NCBI RefSeq assembly: GCF_002574545.1
Contig: NZ_NUGT01000016.1
Span: forward strand, 16,318 to 80,317
Length of the DNA: 64,000 nucleotides
From: Bacillus sp. AFS055030
GTDB lineage: Bacteria; Bacillota; Bacilli; Bacillales; Bacillaceae_G
Direction of reading: 5' to 3'
Of the stretch, positions 1 through 8,704 are shown in pieces (position 1 is the first letter of the stretch; each line of letters starts with the position of its first letter). The notes under the pieces are model-generated. The model saw only the letters and a list, made by a program, of their open reading frames with translations. It did no database searches and had not been told where the DNA came from. The position numbers and the translations under genes were made by a program.

Positions 1-1404
1 TGCAGTTTGATTTGAATCCTTATCAAACTTATTTTTATTGTTTAGTTTACTATTTTTATATCCGTATGCTACGTAAATTACTAAACCGATTACTAACCAA
101 ACTACGAAACCTTTCCAAGTAAATGATGAAAGTTGAAGCATTAAATATACACAGAATACAACAGCTAATACAGGTACTACAGGTACCCAAGGAGTTTTAA
201 ATCCACGCTTTAAGTCTGGACGAGTTTTTCTTAATACAAGAATACCAAGAGAAACAGCAGAGAAAGCGAAAAGAGTACCGATATTTGTTAATTCAGCTAA
301 TTTGTTTAATGGAATTAAGCCAGCGAATAAAGCAACTAATCCGCCAGTTACCCAAGTGCTTGTTACAGGAACTGAAGTTTTCTTATTAACTTTTGATAAT
401 TTACCTGGTAATAAACCATCTTTACTGATTGCATAGAATAGACGAGTTTGTCCAAACATCATTACGATTAATACTGTTGTAATACCGATGATTGCGCCTA
501 GTGAGATGAATCCAGCAGCCCAATCTTGGTGGATAAATGCTAGTGCAAAAGCAACAGGGTCTTTAACACCTAATTGATCAAACGGTACGATACCAGTAAG
601 AATTAATGAAACGACAATATATAAGATTGTACAAATTGTTAAAGCAGAGATAATACCGATTGGTAAGTTGCGTTGAGGGTTTTTAACTTCCTCAGCTGCG
701 GTTGATACTGCGTCAAATCCAAAGTAAGCAAATACTACTACAGCAGCACCAGCTGTTACTCCATGGAAGCCCATTGGCATAAATGGAGTCCAGTTATGTG
801 GTTCAACGTACCAAACACCTACTACGATGAAAAGTGCAACTACTGCTAATTTTACAATTACCATGATCGTGTTAAGTTTTGCTGACTCTCGAACACCTCT
901 AGTAAGAATAAACGTTACAAGTAAAACAATGATTACTGCCGGTAAATCAATAATAGTATGTTTAGAGGGATCAAATGCACTTGTTAAAGCTGTTGGAAGA
1001 TTTACTCCAAAACCGTGTAATAAACTTTGGAAGTATCCAGACCATCCACTTGCAACTGCTGAAGATGCAAGTCCATACTCTAATACCATATCCCAACCTA
1101 ATATCCATGCGATGACTTCACCAAAAGCAACATAACTATAAGTGTAAGCGCTACCAGCCTCTGGAATCATTGATGCAAATTCAGAGTAACAAAGTGCAGC
1201 GAATGTACAAGCTAAACCTGCGATAATAAAAGAAAGAATAAGTGCTGGACCGGCGTAATCAGCTGCTGCTACGCCAGTTAATACGAATATACCTGTACCG
1301 ATGATGGCACCGATACCTAACATTGTAAGATCAAACGCTCCTAGAACTTGTTTAAGTGAACTAGGCGAACTACTGGTAACTGATTTTTTTCGAAATAAAT
1401 TCAT
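1..1404 (-). CDS. APC-family amino-acid permease (YfnA/CAT-like), C-terminus cut by window edge
   Basis: The reading frame is open from an ATG at 1404 to the first base of the window, 468 codons with no stop, so the 3' end lies outside. The start follows a clear AGGAGG. The N-terminus (MNLFRKKSVTSSS) leads into about twelve hydrophobic segments. The first contains GIGAIIGTGIFV, the glycine-rich substrate-binding helix typical of amino acid/polyamine/cation transporters. Length and sequence fit the cationic/branched-chain permeases of the YfnA group (about 460-470 residues), so only a few residues should be missing. It would import amino acids across the cytoplasmic membrane; the substrate cannot be told from sequence. 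A CodY-like box lies in its leader. Confidence 0.9.
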   Translation of the reverse strand, partial: MNLFRKKSVTSSSPSSLKQVLGAFDLTMLGIGAIIGTGIFVLTGVAAADYAGPALILSFIIAGLACTFAALCYSEFASMIPEAGSAYTYSYVAFGEVIAWILGWDMVLEYGLASSAVASGWSGYFQSLLHGFGVNLPTALTSAFDPSKHTIIDLPAVIIVLLVTFILTRGVRESAKLNTIMVIVKLAVVALFIVVGVWYVEPHNWTPFMPMGFHGVTAGAAVVVFAYFGFDAVSTAAEEVKNPQRNLPIGIISALTICTILYIVVSLILTGIVPFDQLGVKDPVAFALAFIHQDWAAGFISLGAIIGITTVLIVMMFGQTRLFYAISKDGLLPGKLSKVNKKTSVPVTSTWVTGGLVALFAGLIPLNKLAELTNIGTLFAFSAVSLGILVLRKTRPDLKRGFKTPWVPVVPVLAVVFCVYLMLQLSSFTWKGFVVWLVIGLVIYVAYGYKNSKLNNKNKFDKDSNQTA

Positions 1405-1491
1405 ATGAGCCTCCTCTAATCCTATTTTTAGTAATTTTTTAATTTTCTATTTAAAAAGTTAATTATTTTCTAATTTTACCTTAAAAAATAG

Positions 1492-1506
1492 AAAATTCTG
1501 ACAATT
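1492..1506. promoter_or_regulatory. Candidate CodY box upstream of the permease
   Basis: AAAATTCTGACAATT matches the CodY consensus AATTTTCWGAAAATT at 12 of 15 positions. It lies about 90 bp upstream of the permease start, downstream of the -10-like hexamer at 1523-1528 on the minus strand. CodY commonly represses amino-acid transporters in Bacillaceae. Sites with three mismatches also occur by chance in AT-rich DNA, so this is a weak inference. Confidence 0.3.
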
Positions 1507-1779
1507 AGCTCCGAAGTAATATTATAGATTGTCTCTTAAGTGATTTTTATGATAACACACTTATTGAAATATTCAAAGAATTTTTCGACTTTTTTTTCAA
1601 TTTTTTAAAAAATATGTAGTAAATTCGACATATTACTGAGTACCCAGTGGTTAGGTTAAATTGAAATAAATAGAGGCTGTGCCAAAAGTAATAATTATTC
1701 TCTTAAATAATCATAAATTCTTTGGTTTCATTTGTAATCAGTCCAAATAATTATGTTTTTGTGTTTTTTCTTCAAAAAT

Positions 1780-1810
1780 AAAATAAACCTCCTTAATGGA
1801 GGTTTATTTT
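1780..1810. terminator. Bidirectional hairpin terminator between permease leader and sspH
   Basis: A perfect 13-bp stem (1780-1792 with 1798-1810) and a 5-nt loop, with GGAGG/CCTCC at its top and A/T runs on both flanks. It sits just past the stop codon of the leftward sspH gene, so it most likely ends that transcript. Confidence 0.75.
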
Positions 1811-1827
1811 TGAGTCTTTTTTATCAT

Positions 1828-2007
1828 TTAATGTTCTTTTAAGTGACTTAATGATACTTCTTTATCATTTTGTGGTTGATCTAGAGGATAAATTCTTGCT
1901 GTACCTTCATTTTTATTAACATGCTGAATATAAACCGGTACTCCATCGCATGTTACATTAATCATACCAGGTGCTGCTACGATTTCCAATGCTCTTTCGG
2001 TATCCAT
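1828..2007 (-). CDS. sspH: Small acid-soluble spore protein, H type
   Basis: A 59-residue protein matching the SspH family along its whole length: an ERALEIV start, central GVPVYIQHVN, GTARIYPLDQP and a KEV-S-LKE tail. H-type SASPs are minor proteins made in the forespore and packed in the spore core. Two adjacent ATG codons exist (2010 and 2007). AGGAGG ends only 4 nt before the first and 7 nt before the second, and the family length is 59, so 2007 is preferred. It is a monocistronic gene with its own terminator. Confidence 0.93.
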   Translation of the reverse strand: MDTERALEIVAAPGMINVTCDGVPVYIQHVNKNEGTARIYPLDQPQNDKEVSLSHLKEH

Positions 2008-2148
2008 CATATTACCTCCTTTAATAACTAACCTATTTTATTATTCACATAGTAAAGTTAGAGTATTCATAGAAAATAAGTGCTTTTATTGCGGAATATG
2101 TAAAATAGGGCAAAGAGGAAGATTATTGGAGCATAATCAATTTTGTAG

Positions 2149-2256
2149 TCATTTCTTAACTCGTTTCTTTTCTTGTTGTATGATAGCTAAGTAAGCGAAA
2201 AATAAGATTGAACTACACATAAATAGTAAACAAAATAAGCCAAAAAGTAATTGCAT
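2149..2256 (-). CDS. Tiny single-pass membrane protein (35 aa)
   Basis: The frame begins at an ATG 7 nt downstream of AGGAGG. It encodes one hydrophobic helix (about residues 3-25, LLFGLFCLLFMCSSILFFAY) followed by a basic tail QQEKKRVKK, a single transmembrane segment with a positively charged cytoplasmic end. An in-frame ATG at 2262 directly abuts the Shine-Dalgarno and is less likely. No function is recognised. The strong ribosome binding site and the helix-plus-basic-tail layout support a real gene rather than chance. Confidence 0.5.
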   Translation of the reverse strand: MQLLFGLFCLLFMCSSILFFAYLAIIQQEKKRVKK

Positions 2257-2340
2257 ATTCATACCTCCTTTTTATTATGAGAACAGAGTAAAGTATGGAA
2301 CTAGTTTCAGAGCAAGAAAAAGTTTAGAAAAGGTGAGAAA

Positions 2341-3300
2341 ATGTCTAATATTAAAGAAATTGCGAGGATTGCCGGCGTTTCGGTTACAACAGTCTCACGA
2401 GTTTTAAATGATGAACCATATGTTAGTGAGGAAAAAAGAAAAGCAGTCTTAAATGCAATTGAGCAAACCAATTACCAACGAAATCAAAATGCAGTCAATT
2501 TAAGTAAAGGTAAAACGAATTTAATTGGAGTAGTCATTCCGTTCTCGCACCATCCGTACTTTGGCTTGCTAATTGATGGGATTGCAAATGAGGCGATAAA
2601 AAATAATTATAAGCTCGTACTATTTCAATCAAATTACGAGGAGAAAAGAGAGATAGAAGCATTAGAGATGCTACAGCATAAACAAATAGACTCACTCATT
2701 ATCTGTTCTAGAATTTGTTCAATTGAAATGATTGAAGCGTATAAGCAATATGGACAGATCATTTTATTTGAAGATACGAGAAATACAGGGATTTCTTCAA
2801 CCTTTATCGATCATTACAATAGCTTCATGATTGCATTAGAATACTTATATAAAAAGGGTCATCGAAAAATCGGTTATTGCATTGGCCGAAGAACAGGCAT
2901 GAATAGTAAGCAAAGAGAGACTGCCTATATTGATTTTCATAAGAAATATAATGAGTCAATAATTAGCGACTTCGTATTTGATAATTGTTATTATTTCGAA
3001 GATGGTGAAAGAGTTGTCCAATCTTTGTTAAATTTAAAAGAGAGACCAACAGCTTTGTTAGTAACTAGTGATCAAGTAGCTGCTGGTGTGCAAACTTGTT
3101 GTAATGAACATGGAATAGTTATTCCTCGTGATTTAGCAATAATCGGGTTCGATAATCAACCAATTGCAAAAGTAATGAAGTTAACTACAGTCGAAATTCC
3201 ATTAAGGGAAGTGGGTAAGAAACTTTTTATTCAAGCGATTAATTCTGATGTTACACAAGAAGAAATTGCGTTTAAGTTAATTGAACGGCAGACCGTATAA
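2341..3300 (+). CDS. LacI-family transcriptional regulator
   Basis: A 319-residue protein. Residues 3-25 form the LacI helix-turn-helix (NIKEIARIAGVSVTTVSRVL), followed by the hinge and, from about residue 60, a periplasmic-binding-protein-like effector domain (LIGVVIPFSHHPYFGLLIDGI; C-terminal IIGFDNQPIAKVM). Such proteins repress sugar-use genes until a sugar binds. No sugar transporter or enzyme lies next to it, so its target and ligand are unknown. The gene is monocistronic, with a GAAAAGGTGAGAAA ribosome site and a strong terminator at 3301-3330. Confidence 0.92.
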   Translation: MSNIKEIARIAGVSVTTVSRVLNDEPYVSEEKRKAVLNAIEQTNYQRNQNAVNLSKGKTNLIGVVIPFSHHPYFGLLIDGIANEAIKNNYKLVLFQSNYEEKREIEALEMLQHKQIDSLIICSRICSIEMIEAYKQYGQIILFEDTRNTGISSTFIDHYNSFMIALEYLYKKGHRKIGYCIGRRTGMNSKQRETAYIDFHKKYNESIISDFVFDNCYYFEDGERVVQSLLNLKERPTALLVTSDQVAAGVQTCCNEHGIVIPRDLAIIGFDNQPIAKVMKLTTVEIPLREVGKKLFIQAINSDVTQEEIAFKLIERQTV

Positions 3301-3330
3301 AAAAAAGCTAGTGAGGAACTAGCTTTTTTT
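3301..3330 (+). terminator. Rho-independent terminator of the lacI-type gene
   Basis: The stem AAAAAAGCTAGT / ACTAGCTTTTTT with a 5-nt loop and a T run begins at the stop codon of the LacI-family gene. The symmetric A run lets it also serve the convergent LysR gene. Confidence 0.85.
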
Positions 3331-3438
3331 TATGGTTGAGGGATAGTGAAGTCCAAATATAGTCTCAAAATGTGGCCATAGTCAAAAAAATAACAAATTG
3401 TTCGTACTTTACCATGAGCATCTATTTCCAAAGAGAAA

Positions 3439-4338
3439 CTAGCTTTTGATCGACTGATTCCATAAATGTGATTGTTCTCTAACAACTTCCATAAATTTTC
3501 TAGCAGCACGTGATTGCCATCTGTTTTTATGCCAAGACATAATCGTAGATACACTCCCTAAATTTGTATCCCAATTGATGACTTTTAGTTTTTGTTGCTT
3601 CATTTCATTTTGAACTGTTACGAGTGGGAGGATGGATATTCCAAGTCCACACATAACACATTGTTTAATTGCCTCAACACTCCAAAATTCCATTCCGGAC
3701 TCAGTTGCGATTCCTTTACTTCTTAGGAATGCCTCAAAATAATCACGATAACTGCCTTGTTCTGTGAGAATGATATTTTCATTTGCATTTAGTGTAAACG
3801 ATGAAAGTGTCCTAGTATCAGAAGATGGAGGTAGCAAAATGACAAGTGGTTCTTCTATTAGTGTTTCTGTATACAAATCAGAATCTGTTAATGGTGCCTG
3901 TAGGAAAAAGCCAATATCCAAATCACCTCGACGTAATTCATCTTGCAATTCCCAACATGAACCAGATTTCATCATAATATTTACTTTTGGATTTTCTAAA
4001 CGAAAAGCTTGGATGATCTGTGGAAGACGATAGATTGTTAAAGATTCCGGGGCGCCAATTTTTAATGTGGTTACCTCTTCATTTTCCATTTGGAATACAT
4101 CTTTTGCTTTTGAATAGAGTTGAATCATTTCAATGGCGTGAACTAAAAAGTTTTCACCGACTTCAGTCAGATAAACTTTTTTACCTAAGCGGTCAAATAA
4201 AGGCACTCCTAATTCATGCTCAAGCGCTTGTATATGTGCAGTAACTGTAGATTGTGCATATCCGAGATGGACCGCAGCTTTTGAGAACCCGCCCATATCC
4301 ACTATCGATTTAAACGTAATTAAATGACGGATTTCCAT
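3439..4338 (-). CDS. LysR-family transcriptional regulator of the adjacent permease
   Basis: 299 residues. The N-terminal winged HTH (about 1-60: MEIRHLITFKSIVDMGGFSKAA, then STVTAHIQALEHELGVPLFDR) is classic LysR, and a periplasmic-binding-like effector domain follows from about residue 90 (LKIGAPESL). The gene is divergent from the permease at 4470 with 131 bp between them, the usual layout for a LysR activator and its target. Two dyads containing ACCGA/TCGGT in that gap are probable binding sites. The effector is probably an amino acid or related compound, inferred from the neighbour only. Confidence 0.92.
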   Translation of the reverse strand: MEIRHLITFKSIVDMGGFSKAAVHLGYAQSTVTAHIQALEHELGVPLFDRLGKKVYLTEVGENFLVHAIEMIQLYSKAKDVFQMENEEVTTLKIGAPESLTIYRLPQIIQAFRLENPKVNIMMKSGSCWELQDELRRGDLDIGFFLQAPLTDSDLYTETLIEEPLVILLPPSSDTRTLSSFTLNANENIILTEQGSYRDYFEAFLRSKGIATESGMEFWSVEAIKQCVMCGLGISILPLVTVQNEMKQQKLKVINWDTNLGSVSTIMSWHKNRWQSRAARKFMEVVREQSHLWNQSIKS

Positions 4339-4353
4339 TATAGCCTCCTAAGT

Positions 4354-4368
4354 ATCGGATTTACCGAT
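4354..4368. promoter_or_regulatory. LysR operator-like dyad 1
   Basis: A perfect inverted repeat ATCGG-ATTTA-CCGAT just upstream of the lysR start, fitting the T-N11-A form of LysR recognition sites. It shares TTTACCGATG with dyad 2, 30 bp away. Its position over the lysR leader suggests autoregulation. Confidence 0.6.
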
Positions 4369-4390
4369 GGTTTATATCGTAACTATTCAT

Positions 4391-4419
4391 TTTACCGATG
4401 AGAATTCGGTTCATATAAT
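4391..4419 (+). promoter_or_regulatory. Permease promoter overlapped by LysR operator-like dyad 2
   Basis: TTTACC (4391-4396), a 17-bp spacer and TATAAT (4414-4419) form a good sigma-A promoter for the permease at 4470. The inverted repeat ACCGA-N7-TCGGT (4394-4410) covers the -35 and most of the spacer, so binding there would directly affect polymerase. Confidence 0.6.
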
Positions 4420-4469
4420 TAAAATATACGAGATGACAATTTGTTTCAATTACAATTGGAGGGATCTTT

Positions 4470-5735
4470 GTGGGGAATCGAAAAATTGGTTTTCTTTTGC
4501 TCAGTGGGTTAATGATTGGACCTATTTTAGGTTCGGGAATTATCATTTTACCACCTGCAGTGTATGTGGTTGCTGGTAATTATGCTATTTTTGCATGGGT
4601 TATTATGCTTGGTTTAAGTTTAATATTTGCACTAATGTTTGGTAAGCTTAGTCTGCTTATTCCAGGAGATTCTGGAGTACCATTGGCTGTTGAACGTGCT
4701 TTTGGTACACAAATAAAAAACCTCTCAGCTATTTTCTTTTTACTTGCAGTTTGTTTTGGACCAATTGCAGTTGCAGGTACAGCAGGGCATTACTTACAAC
4801 TACTGACGAATCAAAGTTTCTTTAATGAAAAGTGGCTAGCTTTAGGAATACTTTGTTTTGTTTATATCATTTTAACTAGAAGCATTGCTGATGTTGGAAA
4901 ATTTGCCTTTTTTATGTCTAGTTTCATTGTAGTGACACTGATCGTTGGCAGTATTCATACATTATTTACAGTTAATGGGAGCTTTACTTTATCGAATCCA
5001 ATTACCGTTTCTGATTTTGGAGAAAGTTTACTATTATTATTTTGGGCGTTAATCGGGTGGGAGGTCATCGGAAGTTATTCATTAGAAGTAAAAACTCCTG
5101 AACGAACAATTCCTAAAGCAGTTGTGTTAAGTTTCTCGATTATAGCAATAGTAAGTTTAACGGTTGCCTTTGCTTTTCAGTGGATTCATTCTAAAAATGG
5201 AAATATGATGGATCAATCATTAGCACCGTTACTTCGTAGTTTATTTGGAAGTTGGTCAACTCCAATTATTTCATCAATTACAATTGCACTTTGTATTAGT
5301 ACGGTTCTCCTAGTAATAGGAGCAGTCTCAAGACTAATTGCCGATCAAGCTAAAAACGGTTTATTACCTTCATGGCTATCTTTTAAAAATAAAAATAATG
5401 TAGCAACTCGATCTTTACTTAGTTTGTTTTCTATTCACATAATTGTATTTTTCCTTTATTTTAATGACTTCCTAAGTATTCAAACACTTGTAGCAATTGC
5501 AAATGCATTCTTCTTATGCAACGCTTTACTAGGAGTATTGGCATGCTTGCGATTATTTGATTCCATATTTTTTAAAATTGGTTCATTTATTCTAGCAATT
5601 TGCTTTTTAGGTATACTCTTATTTTCCTCACCAGTCATTCTAGTATTAATTATATTCGTTTCAGTGTATTTCATTTGGCTACAAAAAAGGGAATCAAAAC
5701 AACATGAAAAAATTTTACAAGTTGGAAATGAATAA
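4470..5735 (+). CDS. APC-superfamily amino-acid permease/exporter (YjeH-like)
   Basis: A 421-residue protein with about twelve hydrophobic segments. The first helix carries GLMIGPILGSGIIILPPAVY, the unwound glycine-rich motif of APC transporters. Helix 6 contains LFWALIGWEVIGSYSLEVK, matching the pattern seen in YjeH-type transporters that export neutral amino acids. The GTG start lies 6 nt after GGAGGG. It is divergently paired with a LysR regulator, an arrangement common for regulated amino-acid exporters. Whether it imports or exports cannot be settled from sequence. Confidence 0.85.
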   Translation: MGNRKIGFLLLSGLMIGPILGSGIIILPPAVYVVAGNYAIFAWVIMLGLSLIFALMFGKLSLLIPGDSGVPLAVERAFGTQIKNLSAIFFLLAVCFGPIAVAGTAGHYLQLLTNQSFFNEKWLALGILCFVYIILTRSIADVGKFAFFMSSFIVVTLIVGSIHTLFTVNGSFTLSNPITVSDFGESLLLLFWALIGWEVIGSYSLEVKTPERTIPKAVVLSFSIIAIVSLTVAFAFQWIHSKNGNMMDQSLAPLLRSLFGSWSTPIISSITIALCISTVLLVIGAVSRLIADQAKNGLLPSWLSFKNKNNVATRSLLSLFSIHIIVFFLYFNDFLSIQTLVAIANAFFLCNALLGVLACLRLFDSIFFKIGSFILAICFLGILLFSSPVILVLIIFVSVYFIWLQKRESKQHEKILQVGNE

Positions 5736-6329
5736 TGGAAACTTCTATAAAAATGAAGTTTCTTCTTTTAAACTAACTTTTTATAATAATTCCTTGTAGT
5801 GCATATTTATTATTTGTTTGGAAGAATCCTTACACTAAAATTTCACAACATTTTTGCAATTTGATATATGACGAAACTATTTATTTCTATTTAATTATTG
5901 CTTTTTTGGAGTGCAAAATGGACCTATTGTTAAAAAATCAAGTATTGTTTTGTAGTAATCAGGTTTATTTATTTCTAATTCTGATATAAAGGACAATGCT
6001 TTAATAATCTAATTTTCAAGTGTTCTAGGAGCATTTTATTCCTATTGTAAAGAAATGATAAAAACTAATTTTATACTAGTGAAAAAACAAATTCAGGATT
6101 CCGTAAGTTTTACTTTCTATATTGGTTATACAATCATTTTTCTCTAATTACTTTAAAATAAATATTTATACAATTTTGTATTAGTTGTAACAAAGCATGA
6201 TTATTTATTTAGTAAAATAATAAAATTCTTAACTAAATAGAGTGTGAAATTTTCCATATTTTATAAGGCTTTTAACATTAATTTTGTTTTTCTTTCAATT
6301 CGTTTAAAAGAAAATAGAATCTTAAATTC
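5736..6329. other. Long AT-rich intergenic stretch
   Basis: A weak hairpin just after the permease (AAACTTC/GAAGTTT, 5739-5761) may end its transcript. The rest up to the riboflavin promoter holds no convincing gene. One frame (about 5870-6145) has fairly hydrophobic runs interrupted by several stops and might be the ghost of a lost membrane protein, but the signal is no better than expected in such AT-rich DNA. Confidence 0.4.
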
Positions 6330-6358
6330 TTTACAATCAAATAATTGCTAGTTATAAT
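6330..6358 (+). promoter_or_regulatory. Sigma-A promoter of the riboflavin operon
   Basis: TTTACA (6330-6335), an exact 17-bp spacer and TATAAT (6353-6358), placed about 24 bp upstream of the riboswitch so that the transcript would start just before the aptamer. Confidence 0.75.
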
Positions 6359-6381
6359 GAAACCAAATTTGATAATTAGTG

Positions 6382-6521
6382 TCCTTCGGGGTCGGGTGAA
6401 ATTCCCAACCGGCGGTGTTGTATATTTATATACTAAGCCCGTGAGCTTCATATAGATTTTTTATATGTTGCTGATCTAGTTAGAATCTAGAGCCGACAGT
6501 ATAGTCTGGATGGGAGAAGGA
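6382..6521 (+). ncRNA. FMN riboswitch (RFN element)
   Basis: The conserved RFN blocks appear in order: CCTTCGGGG, GGGTGAAATTCCCAACCGG, CGGTG, AAGCCCGTGAGC, GAATCTAGAGCCGACAGT, ATAGTCTGGATGGGAGAAGG. The closing P1 helix is TCCTTC (6382-6387) with GAAGGA (6516-6521). The element binds FMN and represses the riboflavin genes downstream. A hairpin (6531-6537 with 6563-6569) and a terminator at 6690 follow, so the expression platform is unusually extended, about 170 nt from aptamer to terminator. Confidence 0.97.
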
Positions 6522-6689
6522 TGGAGTGCATATACGGTATGTTTGTTTTCAAAAAATAATATCCGTATAGGCTTAGTTCGTTGTGCATAATTTAAATGTA
6601 CAACAATAGACGTGCTACAATATTGTCGTTTAATAGCTCATATTGTATAAGCGTTTATTTAAGTATGCTTCCTTTCTTAAACATCTATC

Positions 6690-6718
6690 GCCCCTTAGGA
6701 GTTTTCTAAGGGGCTTTT
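6690..6718 (+). terminator. Riboswitch-controlled terminator
   Basis: The hairpin GCCCCTTAG / CTAAGGGGC (6690-6698 and 6706-6714) is followed by TTTTCACTTTTT. It lies between aptamer and first gene, so it is the likely attenuator used when FMN is bound. Confidence 0.8.
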
Positions 6719-6757
6719 CACTTTTTCAAATTAATTTGAATTAGAAGGTGTGATAAG

Positions 6758-6829
6758 GTGGATCAACTATTTATGAAATTAGAGATGGGTCTACAAAATT
6801 ATTTATCGGGCTTTTTCGAAATGAGGTGA
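6758..6829 (+). pseudogene. 23-codon ORF, probable vestige of ribD N-terminus
   Basis: GTG at 6758 is preceded by GAAGGTG at good spacing, and the frame runs 23 codons to a TGA inside the Shine-Dalgarno of ribE. The start VDQLFMKLEMGLQN resembles RibD openings such as MEEYYMKLALDLA, with the aromatic-MKL at the same distance from the start; the rest does not match. The usual Bacillus operon order is ribD-ribE-ribBA-ribH, so ribD has apparently been deleted here, leaving its start and ribosome site. The alternative is a short leader peptide coupled to ribE translation. Confidence 0.45.
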
Positions 6830-6835
6830 AATAAC

Positions 6836-7483
6836 TTGTTTACTGGAATCGTTGAAGAAATAGGAACAGTAAAAAATATCGTAAAAAAGGGTAAAACTTT
6901 AGTGCTAACAATTGGTGCATCAACCATTTTAGAGGATGTTCATCTAGGGGATAGCATCTCCGTAAATGGAGTTTGTTTAACCGTTACAGATTTTACTAAA
7001 AATGAATTTTCTGTTGATGTTATGCCTGAAACATTTCAAGCATCCAATCTAAGCTCATTGGGTTCTAGCCAAAAAGTAAATTTAGAGCGAGCAATGGCTG
7101 CAAATGGAAGGTTTGGTGGTCATATTGTATCGGGTCATATTGATGGAACAGGTAAAATCGTATCAGTTAAAGCAATGGAAAATGCAGTAATTTATAAAAT
7201 TAGTATTCCAAGTCAGTTTGCTAAATATTGCCTTCAAAAAGGTAGTATAACGATTGATGGTACAAGTTTAACAATATTTGAAGTTGAAACTGATATTGTA
7301 ACGATTTCTTTAATTCCTCATACTCGTTCACATACGATTTTAGGCAGTAAAAAAGTTGGCGACATTGTAAATCTTGAGTTTGATTTATTAGGTAAGTATG
7401 TCGAAAAAATGCTCGGTATGAGTGAGACGAAAAAGAGTACGGCAATAACAACTTCATTTTTATCTGAAAATGGCTATATATAA
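6836..7483 (+). CDS. ribE: Riboflavin synthase alpha chain
   Basis: 215 residues in two similar lumazine-binding halves (about 1-95 and 96-190): MFTGIVEEIGTV, DSISVNGVCLTV, then GGHIVSGHIDGTG and GSITIDGTSLTIF. The enzyme dismutates two 6,7-dimethyl-8-ribityllumazine molecules into riboflavin plus the pyrimidine precursor. The start is TTG at 6836, 7 nt after GAGGTG, and gives the canonical MFTGI. It is the first full gene of the riboswitch-controlled operon, 12 nt before ribBA. Confidence 0.97.
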   Translation: MFTGIVEEIGTVKNIVKKGKTLVLTIGASTILEDVHLGDSISVNGVCLTVTDFTKNEFSVDVMPETFQASNLSSLGSSQKVNLERAMAANGRFGGHIVSGHIDGTGKIVSVKAMENAVIYKISIPSQFAKYCLQKGSITIDGTSLTIFEVETDIVTISLIPHTRSHTILGSKKVGDIVNLEFDLLGKYVEKMLGMSETKKSTAITTSFLSENGYI

Positions 7484-7495
7484 AGGAGTAAGATC

Positions 7496-8689
7496 ATGTT
7501 CTCTAAAATAGAAGAAGCAATTGAAGACTTGAAAAATGGGAAAATTATTATCGTTTGTGATGATGAAGATAGAGAGAATGAAGGAGATTTTGTTGTTATC
7601 GGAGAATTTGCAACTCCAGAAAATATCAACTTTATGGCAACACATGGTCGCGGATTAATTTGTGCGCCTGTTTCTGAAGAGATTGCCAAAAGACTAGATT
7701 TACATGATATGGTAACAAAAAATACAGATTCTCATGGAACTGCCTTTACTGTGAGTATTGATCATATCGATTCTACTACTGGTATCTCGGCATTTGAACG
7801 TTCACATACAGTTTTACAAATGTTAAATGATGAATCAACTGGATCAGATTTTAGAAGACCTGGACATATGTTTCCTCTAGTCGCTAAAAACGGAGGAGTT
7901 GTTGAGAGACCGGGCCATACGGAAGCAGCAGTAGATTTAGCACGAATGGCTGGATCAAAAGCAGTTGGTGTCATTTGTGAAATTATGAATGATGATGGGA
8001 CAATGGCAAGGGTACCGGATTTAATTCAAATCGCAAAAAAGTTTAATTTAAAAATGATTACAATTAAAGATTTAATTCATTATAGACAAGAAACTGAACA
8101 ACTTGTAAAAAGAGAAGTTGAAATTAAATTACCAACTGACTTCGGTGATTTCAAGATGATTGGTTATACAAATGAGATCGATGGTAAAGAGCATGTTGCG
8201 ATTGTAAAAGGGAAAGTTGACGATGGTGAACCAGTACTTGTCCGTATTCATTCGGAATGTTTAACTGGAGATGTATTTGGCTCATGTCGTTGTGATTGCG
8301 GACCTCAGTTGCAATCAACATTATCGATGATTGAAGAAGCAGGAAAAGGTGTCATTGTTTATATGCGACAAGAAGGCCGAGGGATTGGCTTACTTAATAA
8401 GTTACGAGCATATAAGTTACAGGAAGAAGGCTTTGATACTGTTGAAGCAAATTTAAACTTAGGATTTGATTCAGATTTAAGAGATTACGCGATTAGTGCC
8501 CAAATTATTAAAGATTTAGGTATCACGAATATCGAACTTGTAACGAACAATCCAGCTAAAATAGATGAATTAAAATCATATGGATTACAAATAAATAATC
8601 GAGTACCGATACAAGCAGAAATGAAAAGTGAAAACGAAAAATATTTATATACAAAAATTGAAAAAATGGGACATTTATTAAACTATTAA
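7496..8689 (+). CDS. ribBA: Bifunctional DHBP synthase / GTP cyclohydrolase II
   Basis: 397 residues. The N-terminal half (about 1-200) is 3,4-dihydroxy-2-butanone-4-phosphate synthase, with [22 protein letters not shown] and [13 protein letters not shown]. The C-terminal half (about 205-397) is GTP cyclohydrolase II, with [20 protein letters not shown] holding the zinc cysteines and [19 protein letters not shown]. The protein thus makes both starting compounds of riboflavin synthesis, from ribulose-5-phosphate and GTP. Its GTP product still needs RibD for deamination and reduction, and no RibD is encoded in this operon. Confidence 0.98.
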   Translation: MFSKIEEAIEDLKNGKIIIVCDDEDRENEGDFVVIGEFATPENINFMATHGRGLICAPVSEEIAKRLDLHDMVTKNTDSHGTAFTVSIDHIDSTTGISAFERSHTVLQMLNDESTGSDFRRPGHMFPLVAKNGGVVERPGHTEAAVDLARMAGSKAVGVICEIMNDDGTMARVPDLIQIAKKFNLKMITIKDLIHYRQETEQLVKREVEIKLPTDFGDFKMIGYTNEIDGKEHVAIVKGKVDDGEPVLVRIHSECLTGDVFGSCRCDCGPQLQSTLSMIEEAGKGVIVYMRQEGRGIGLLNKLRAYKLQEEGFDTVEANLNLGFDSDLRDYAISAQIIKDLGITNIELVTNNPAKIDELKSYGLQINNRVPIQAEMKSENEKYLYTKIEKMGHLLNY

Positions 8690-8704
8690 TAGGGAGAGAT
8701 AATC

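Larger units (their letters stand above)
1405..1827. other. Intergenic: leader of the permease and tail of sspH
   Basis: AT-rich, with no coding frame I can support. It holds the 5' leader of the leftward permease, with a TATAAT-like hexamer on the minus strand at about 1523-1528 (no convincing -35), and the terminator at 1780-1810. A stretch near 1672-1688 (GAGGCTGTGCCAAAAG) resembles a motif often seen at the ends of Firmicutes insertion-sequence remnants, but nothing else of an element is present. Confidence 0.5.

Noticed and set aside
827..1135. 102-codon plus-strand ORF
   Set aside because: Antisense shadow of the leftward amino-acid permease, whose frame is open through the same region with clear family motifs.
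1672..1688. Insertion-sequence end remnant
   Set aside because: Only a short motif resembling known ends; no partner repeat, target duplication or transposase fragment.
3330..3554. Second minus-strand ORF at the 3' end of the LysR gene
   Set aside because: Mostly an out-of-frame shadow of the LysR gene; that protein already has full family length, so no frameshift needs to be invoked.
5870..6145. Possible decayed membrane-transporter pseudogene
   Set aside because: The frame has at least four stops and only loosely hydrophobic runs; in DNA this AT-rich such runs arise by chance, and no family motif is clear.
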